From Polyangiaceae bacterium (GTDB taxonomy: Bacteria > Myxococcota_A > Polyangia > Polyangiales > Polyangiaceae): a stretch of 5,297 bases of DNA. Position numbers and translations under genes: made by a program. Location of the stretch: contig JAKVCH010000254.1 in NCBI GenBank assembly GCA_022447485.1, positions 1 through 5,297 on the forward strand, written 5' to 3'. The first letter of the stretch is position 1. Every line of letters begins with the position of its first letter. Of the stretch, positions 1 to 3,692 are shown piece after piece. The notes beneath the pieces are model-generated. The model did not search any database and had not been told where the DNA came from. It was given only the letters and a program-made list of their open reading frames with translations.

Positions 1-705
1 GAGCAAATTGTGAACGAACTTTCTAAGTATCGTTATCGTTCTGGCGGAGACTTTTCTTGCGGTATGGTGATTCGAACACCTGTCGGCGGAGGAATTAAGG
101 GAGGGCACTATCATTCTCAGCATCCTGAGTCTCAGTTCATCTGCCTACCGGGCATGAAAGTTGTGATTCCTTCGACTCCCGCTGATGCGAAAGGGCTCTT
201 GTTATCGGCGATTGATGACCCCGATCCGGTAATATTTTTAGAGCCCAAGCGCATCTATCGAGCAGCAAAAGGGGAGGTGCCTGAGGGAGATCACCGCGTC
301 GATTTGGGGAAAGCTGCGATTCGTCGTCCGGGCACTGACGTCACGGTGCTTTCTTACGGTGCAATGGTTTATGAGGCGCTTGATGCCGCCGAGAAGGCAG
401 AGGAAGAGGGCGTGAGTGCAGAGGTGATCGACCTGCGCACCCTTTGGCCAGTTGATATTGAGACTATTGTTGCGAGCGTCAAAAAAACGGGCCGGGTGGT
501 GATTGTCCATGAAGCTCCACGGACGGGAGGCTTTGCAGGTGAGCTTGTGACCCTGATTTGTGAAAAGGCTTTCTATTATTTACAGGCGCCCCCGCGGCGA
601 GTTACGGGCTTTGATACGCCCTTTCCTTATTCCTTAGAGGCGGAATATCTTCCGCTTTCACATAGAATCTTACCGGCTCTTTTGGAGTCGGCGTACACTT
701 CTTGA
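1..705 (+). CDS. 2-oxoacid dehydrogenase E1 component, beta subunit (branched-chain type), 5'-truncated
   Basis: Beta subunit of the thiamine-diphosphate-dependent E1 enzyme of a 2-oxoacid dehydrogenase complex. With E1 alpha it decarboxylates the oxoacid and reductively acylates the lipoyl group of E2 in the cytoplasm. Reading starts at base 1 and gives 234 residues; family members have about 325, so roughly the first 90 lie upstream. The GTG at 10 is internal, because family-typical sequence (E-Q-I-V-N-E) precedes it. Visible parts (window residue numbers): end of the transketolase pyrimidine-binding domain with the conserved H-S-Q-x-P-E segment (His38, active-site region) and L-P-G-M-K-V-V-I-P-S-T-P (49-60); E-P-K-R-I-Y-R (81-87), typical of branched-chain E1 beta; then the transketolase C-terminal domain (about 105-225) with V-I-D-L-R-T-L-W-P (142-150), H-E-A-P-R-T-G-G (170-177) and F-D-T-P-F-P-Y (204-210). 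E2 follows after 150 bp. The family is secure. Branched-chain rather than pyruvate specificity is inferred from motifs only; an acetoin-type enzyme is less likely. Confidence 0.95.
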   Translation, partial: EQIVNELSKYRYRSGGDFSCGMVIRTPVGGGIKGGHYHSQHPESQFICLPGMKVVIPSTPADAKGLLLSAIDDPDPVIFLEPKRIYRAAKGEVPEGDHRVDLGKAAIRRPGTDVTVLSYGAMVYEALDAAEKAEEEGVSAEVIDLRTLWPVDIETIVASVKKTGRVVIVHEAPRTGGFAGELVTLICEKAFYYLQAPPRRVTGFDTPFPYSLEAEYLPLSHRILPALLESAYTS

Positions 706-716
706 AACATTGATTT

Positions 717-823
717 GCTAGTTCCTTTCCCCCAGCTAGTTGATTTATGAGCAATTTTTAGCCAAAAAGCGACCGCGGCTTGGGCCGCGCCTCTTTCCGA
801 CGAATAGCGACATTCTGCTAGTT
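717..823 (+). repeat. three short direct copies of GCTAGTT in the E1 beta-E2 spacer
   Basis: GCTAGTT occurs at 717-723, 735-741 and 817-823. The first and third copies share the longer 9-mer TGCTAGTTC (716-724 and 816-824), exactly 100 bp apart. They flank the GC-rich hairpin. They could be binding sites for a regulator of E2, but 7-mers in a 150-bp spacer may recur by chance or decayed duplication. Confidence 0.3.
774..789 (+). terminator. GC-rich hairpin in the E1 beta-E2 spacer; possible weak terminator or attenuator
   Basis: A perfect 6-bp all-GC stem (CGCGGC 774-779 with GCCGCG 784-789) closes a TTGG loop. It lies 68 nt after the E1 beta stop and 66 nt before the E2 ATG. The sequence after it (CCTCTTTCC) is pyrimidine-rich but has no proper T run, so full intrinsic termination is unlikely. 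Attenuation or an mRNA processing/stability element is possible. The structure is seen in the sequence; the function is inferred. Confidence 0.35.
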
Positions 824-855
824 CGACGTCAAAAGAGGCAAGAGAGATAAAGAAC

Positions 856-2157
856 ATGTCGAAGTTTGAATTCAAGCTGCCGGATATCGGCGAAGGTGTC
901 ACCGAAGGTGAAATTGTTGGTTGGCTCGTCGAAGTAGGCGACGCTGTCACTGAAGACCAAGATATGGTCGAGGTGATGACCGATAAAGCTACGGTCACGA
1001 TTGGAGCTCCACAAGATGGCACGATCGCTGAGCTTCGCGCAGAAGTTGGCGATACCGTACCGGTTGGGGACATATTGGTTGTTCTCGAGGCTGCGGGAGG
1101 CGCGCCTGCTGCTGAAGAAGAGAAGGCCGCCAGCGCGGTTGGCGACATTAAAGAAGAGTTGCCGGGTACGGCATCTATTCCGCCTGCTGCTGCAACGCCG
1201 GCACCCGCTGCAGCGCCCCCCGCAGCGCCAGTAGAGAGTGGGCCTGTTTTGGCAGCACCAGCAACTCGCAAGCTGGCTCGAGAATTAGGCGTAGATATCG
1301 CGCAGGTTCCTGCGACGGGCTCTGCTGGACGAGTTACCCGAGAAGATGTGGAAAGGTTTGCAGCCGGGGGCTCCGCCGGAGGTGCTAGTCCTGCGCCTGC
1401 AGCGGCTGTTCCTGCTCCTGCCCCGCTGGCTATCTCTGCCCCGCCCGCGGCCCCAGAAGATCAGCGCGTACCAATTCGCGGCCTGCGGAAGCGAATTTAC
1501 GAGAGTATGGAGCGCAGCAAGCGCACGGCTGCTCACTATACCTATGCCGATGAAGTGGAGTGCACTAAGCTGATTGAGCTACGTAAGCGCTGCAAGCCTC
1601 TGGCAGAGGAAGCGGGAGTGAAGCTAACCTTTCTACCCTTCTTGATCAAAGCGACAGTTGCTGCCCTGAAGAAGCACCCGCTTCTCAATGCAGTTGTTGA
1701 TGACGCAAATATGGAGGTGATTCAGAAGGCGACTTTTGACATCGGTATGGCTGCAGCCACTGATGCTGGTTTGATGGTTCCCGTTTTACGCAATGCCGAC
1801 CGCCTCAGCATTGTGGAAATCGCTCAGGAGGTTTCTCGCCTGGCAGAGGGCGCGCGCAGTGGAAAGCTAGCGGGCTCTGATATGGGAGGTTCAGGTTTCA
1901 CCATTACGTCTCTCGGTCGTGACGGTGGTCTCTTTTCCACCCCTGTCGTGAACTATCCAGAAGTTGGCATCATGGGCGTTCATGAAATGAAGAAGAAGCC
2001 CATTATTGTTGATGATGAAATCAAAATTGGGCAGGTGATGGTACTCTCTTGGTCCTTCGATCACCGCATCATTGATGGCCATGTGGGCGCAGCGTTTGGT
2101 AAAGAGATTATCCGAATGCTCGAAAATCCTGATCGCCTGATTATCGAGATGCCCTGA
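856..2157 (+). CDS. dihydrolipoamide acyltransferase (E2) of a 2-oxoacid dehydrogenase complex, probably branched-chain
   Basis: Core E2 enzyme: its lipoyl arm takes the acyl group from E1 and transfers it to CoA, and its C-terminal domains assemble the multimeric core. The 433 residues are normal for a single-lipoyl E2. Domains in order: lipoyl domain 2-78 with M-T-D-K-A (Lys44 is the lipoylation site); Ala/Pro/Glu-rich linker about 80-128; peripheral subunit-binding domain about 130-168 (A-T-R-K-L-A-R-E-L-G and G-S-A-G-R-V-T-R-E-D-V); second Ala/Pro linker about 169-199; catalytic domain about 203-432, opening V-P-I-R-G-L-R-K-R-I. The active site D-H-R-I-I-D-G (402-408) supplies His403 and Asp407, so the enzyme looks intact. 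The ATG at 856 starts exactly at the lipoyl domain and follows a purine-rich stretch (AGAGAGATAAAG) with only a weak Shine-Dalgarno match. Position after E1 beta supports one complex; no E3 gene follows. Pyruvate-type E2 is the main alternative. Confidence 0.95.
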   Translation: MSKFEFKLPDIGEGVTEGEIVGWLVEVGDAVTEDQDMVEVMTDKATVTIGAPQDGTIAELRAEVGDTVPVGDILVVLEAAGGAPAAEEEKAASAVGDIKEELPGTASIPPAAATPAPAAAPPAAPVESGPVLAAPATRKLARELGVDIAQVPATGSAGRVTREDVERFAAGGSAGGASPAPAAAVPAPAPLAISAPPAAPEDQRVPIRGLRKRIYESMERSKRTAAHYTYADEVECTKLIELRKRCKPLAEEAGVKLTFLPFLIKATVAALKKHPLLNAVVDDANMEVIQKATFDIGMAAATDAGLMVPVLRNADRLSIVEIAQEVSRLAEGARSGKLAGSDMGGSGFTITSLGRDGGLFSTPVVNYPEVGIMGVHEMKKKPIIVDDEIKIGQVMVLSWSFDHRIIDGHVGAAFGKEIIRMLENPDRLIIEMP

Positions 2158-2189
2158 GTCTTGAGGGTCGGTAACCCTGAGTCTTGAGG
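2152..2189 (+). repeat. 15-bp direct repeat spanning the E2 stop codon
   Basis: CCCTGAGTCTTGAGG occurs at 2152-2166 and again, identically, at 2175-2189, a 23-bp period. The first copy contains the last E2 codon (CCC, Pro433) and its TGA stop; the second is entirely downstream. The 8-bp spacer between them contributes to a small AGGGT/ACCCT hairpin (2164-2178). This looks like a local duplication, perhaps by replication slippage. No function is evident. Confidence 0.75.
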
Positions 2190-2209
2190 CTGAATACCTC
2201 GTTGTGATG

Positions 2210-2245
2210 GGCTCCTCTTCGTAAGAAGGGGGGCCTTGTTTTTTT
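2210..2245 (+). terminator. strong intrinsic terminator after the E2 gene
   Basis: An 11-bp stem (2210-2220 with 2225-2235, two G-U pairs, the rest Watson-Crick) closes a GUAA tetraloop of the stable GNRA class. A U tract follows directly (TTGTTTTTTT, 2236-2245). It sits 52 nt after the E2 stop and ends the dehydrogenase transcript, separating it from the kinase pair. It is one-directional, since there is no A run before the stem. Confidence 0.92.
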
Positions 2246-2292
2246 ATCCTGGGTCGATTCAGACGCCAGCTTTCAGGTTGCTTCGGGCCAAG

Positions 2293-2318
2293 CTGAGCCA
2301 AGATTGGCTCAGTCTTTT
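2293..2318 (+). terminator. second, weaker terminator-like hairpin
   Basis: A perfect 8-bp inverted repeat (CTGAGCCA 2293-2300, TGGCTCAG 2305-2312) has an AGAT loop and is followed by TCTTTT. It lies about 50 bp after the main terminator and may act as a backup. The T tract is short, and an even perfect palindrome upstream of a gene could instead be an operator. Confidence 0.5.
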
Positions 2319-2440
2319 GATCGGTTACAAGTCGGTAGATGTAGGTAATGTGAGGGGTGTGTAAGGTATTTAAATCAATCATCGAGGCGACTATTTTCGC
2401 TGTTGAAGCCTCGCAAGCTGGGGGCCCTCGGTGTAGGGTA

Positions 2441-2473
2441 AGGAAGTGAAGCGTGCTTGTTGCTTCACTCCCT
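2441..2473 (+). repeat. inverted repeat immediately upstream of the TPR/PEGA-like gene
   Basis: The left arm AGGAAGTGAAGC (2441-2452) pairs with the right arm GCTTCACTCCCT (2462-2473) at 11 of 12 positions, with one A-C mismatch and a 9-nt loop. The left arm includes the only good Shine-Dalgarno-like string nearby (AGGAAG), and a potential TTG start (2457) lies in the loop. It could be an mRNA hairpin that hides the ribosome site, an operator, or a leaky terminator. Its presence argues that translation starts further downstream, most likely at 2502 or 2583. Confidence 0.5.
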
Positions 2474-2501
2474 ATTGCTTTTCAATTTGCTCCACCGTTT
2501 C

Positions 2502-3683
2502 ATGACACCAAGAGACGCGTCACCCCAAAAAACTATCGCTTCCAATCGACTTCCTTCTTCTCTTTTCAAAAGCGGGAAACGAGTGATTGATGAGGATATT
2601 TTTCATGCCCGGGAGAGGTCCCAGACTTTAAGTAGAGGCAGGCAACCGTTTTCTCTGCCTTGGCATGCGCTACTAGCCCTCGGCTTGACTCTGGTCGTTT
2701 CCGAGAATGTCCATGCAGAGGAGAAGGCGCCGACCACCGCTGAGTTGCAAGAAGCAGCGTCGGCGTTTGATCGAGGTCGCTCTGCTTTTCGAGCAGAAAA
2801 TTACACAGAAGCGGCCCAACACTTTGAGACGGCAGATGATTATGCTCCCAGCCCAGCATCGTTACAGTTAGCGATGATCGCTCGCAAAGAAGCGGGGCAA
2901 TTAGATAGAGCTGCCTCTTTGGCTGCTCTATTGGTCGAGCGATTTCCCGAGGAAAAGAAGGCGGTTGCCGGGGCAAAAGAGGTTCTTGCGTTGGCTCGGC
3001 CTGAACTGATGCAAGTGAATATTCGCTGCACAGAGGAATGTGTTTTGACTGTCGACGGCAAGCTGCTTCACGGTGGCGGTAGCTTGAATCGCCAGGTCTA
3101 CCTTCAGCCCGGTGAATACACCGTCCGAGCCGGTTTTTCAGAAGAGCGTGGAACAGAAAAACCGGTAGACGGAGCAGCGGGTGAGGAGTTGGGGCTTTTA
3201 TTTGAGGCTCCGGCTTTACCGAAGGAGGCGCCCCCGGTTGTTGTGCAGTCGCAGTCTCAGATTGAGCCTATTCCACCTGTCGAAACTATGGTCGAGGCAG
3301 AACCGAGCTCAGGTCTCTCTCCGACGTTTTTCTGGACTGGCGTTGGCATGACCGGCGCGGGCTTGGGTGCCTCTATTTTCCTTTCCGTCTATGCATTGAA
3401 TAACCCGGGAAAAGATGCAGTGACCGAAGAGTGTCAGGAACAAGGAAAAGACTGTCCAGCGTATCAAGAAGGAATCAAAAATCAGCGCAACGCAAATATA
3501 GCTTGGGGGGCAACTGCTGCTGTCGGGGTACTGACAGCTATCAGCGGTATTTGGTGGACGGATTGGCACCGCGGCGATAAGGAAACGGCCCTATTGCCAA
3601 GTTTTGAGCTTGGTCGGTTACATGTTCGACCCGTTGTCACTTTGGGGCCGGTTGGTTATCTCGGCGCCGAAGGAACTTTTTAG
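2502..3683 (+). CDS. exported TPR/PEGA-like membrane protein, partner of the downstream kinase (start uncertain)
   Basis: No enzymatic function recognised. The frame opens from 2442; possible starts are TTG 2457 (408 aa), ATG 2502 (393 aa, used here) and GTG 2583 (366 aa). Only GTG 2583 puts the signal-peptide core near the N-terminus, so 2583 may be the true start. Positions below count from TTG 2457. Signal peptide with hydrophobic core about 70-81 and likely cleavage after V-H-A (87); helical TPR-like region about 95-180 (A-F-R-A-E-N-Y-T-E-A-A-Q-H-F is a typical TPR half); beta-rich PEGA-like domain about 184-250 (V-D-G-K-L-L, then L-Q-P-G-E-Y-T-V-R-A) with a C-x-x-x-C pair (Cys191, Cys195); Pro/Glu linker 251-287; hydrophobic segment about 289-313; loop with N-N-P-G-K-D, Cys326 and Cys333; second hydrophobic segment about 347-367; tail ending G-T-F. 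PEGA domains are known beside bacterial kinases. The kinase gene starts 9 nt later, so the two are probably cotranscribed and translationally coupled. Confidence 0.85.
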   Translation: MTPRDASPQKTIASNRLPSSLFKSGKRVIDEDIFHARERSQTLSRGRQPFSLPWHALLALGLTLVVSENVHAEEKAPTTAELQEAASAFDRGRSAFRAENYTEAAQHFETADDYAPSPASLQLAMIARKEAGQLDRAASLAALLVERFPEEKKAVAGAKEVLALARPELMQVNIRCTEECVLTVDGKLLHGGGSLNRQVYLQPGEYTVRAGFSEERGTEKPVDGAAGEELGLLFEAPALPKEAPPVVVQSQSQIEPIPPVETMVEAEPSSGLSPTFFWTGVGMTGAGLGASIFLSVYALNNPGKDAVTEECQEQGKDCPAYQEGIKNQRNANIAWGATAAVGVLTAISGIWWTDWHRGDKETALLPSFELGRLHVRPVVTLGPVGYLGAEGTF

Positions 3684-3686
3684 GAG
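3682..3686 (+). promoter_or_regulatory. ribosome binding site of the kinase gene, overlapping the upstream stop codon
   Basis: AGGAG at 3682-3686 lies 6 nt before the GTG at 3693 and shares two bases with the TAG stop (3681-3683) of the preceding gene. This decides the GTG start and suggests translational coupling: ribosomes finishing the first gene would sit on the start signal of the kinase. Confidence 0.8.
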
Positions 3687-3692
3687 TGTTAG

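Larger units (their letters stand above)
2158..2501. other. intergenic region between the E2 gene and the TPR/PEGA-like gene
   Basis: About 340 bp with no convincing gene on either strand. From left to right it holds the second 15-bp repeat copy, the main terminator (2210-2245), a second terminator-like hairpin (2293-2318), a CGAGGC/GCCTCG inverted repeat (2383-2388 with 2408-2413) and a longer inverted repeat at 2441-2473. A promoter for the downstream pair should lie between about 2320 and 2500, since it follows a terminator, but no good sigma70-type -35/-10 pair was found. AT-rich TATTTAAAT at 2367-2375 has no matching -35 at the right distance. Confidence 0.6.

Noticed and set aside
10..12. 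GTG as the true start of the E1 beta gene
   Set aside because: The frame is open to base 1 and the residues before the GTG match the family interior. The conserved N-terminal third of E1 beta is missing, so the gene begins upstream of the window.
627..1271. 214-aa open frame on the - strand over the E2 5' end
   Set aside because: Its Ala/Ser/Thr/Pro-rich translation is the complement of the lipoyl domain and Ala-Pro linker codons of E2. It is a shadow.
2317..2375. Candidate sigma70 promoter (TTGATC or TTACAA with TAATGT or TTAAAT) for the kinase pair
   Set aside because: No pair has both good consensus matches and 16-18 bp spacing, so it is not listed as a feature.
1891..2382. 163-aa open frame on the - strand over the E2 3' end and the intergenic region
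   Set aside because: It overlaps the catalytic part of E2 and reads through both terminator hairpins. No domain or ribosome site supports it.
2566..2976. 136-aa open frame on the - strand within the TPR/PEGA-like gene
   Set aside because: No recognisable family, and it sits opposite a frame with clear signal-peptide and TPR features.
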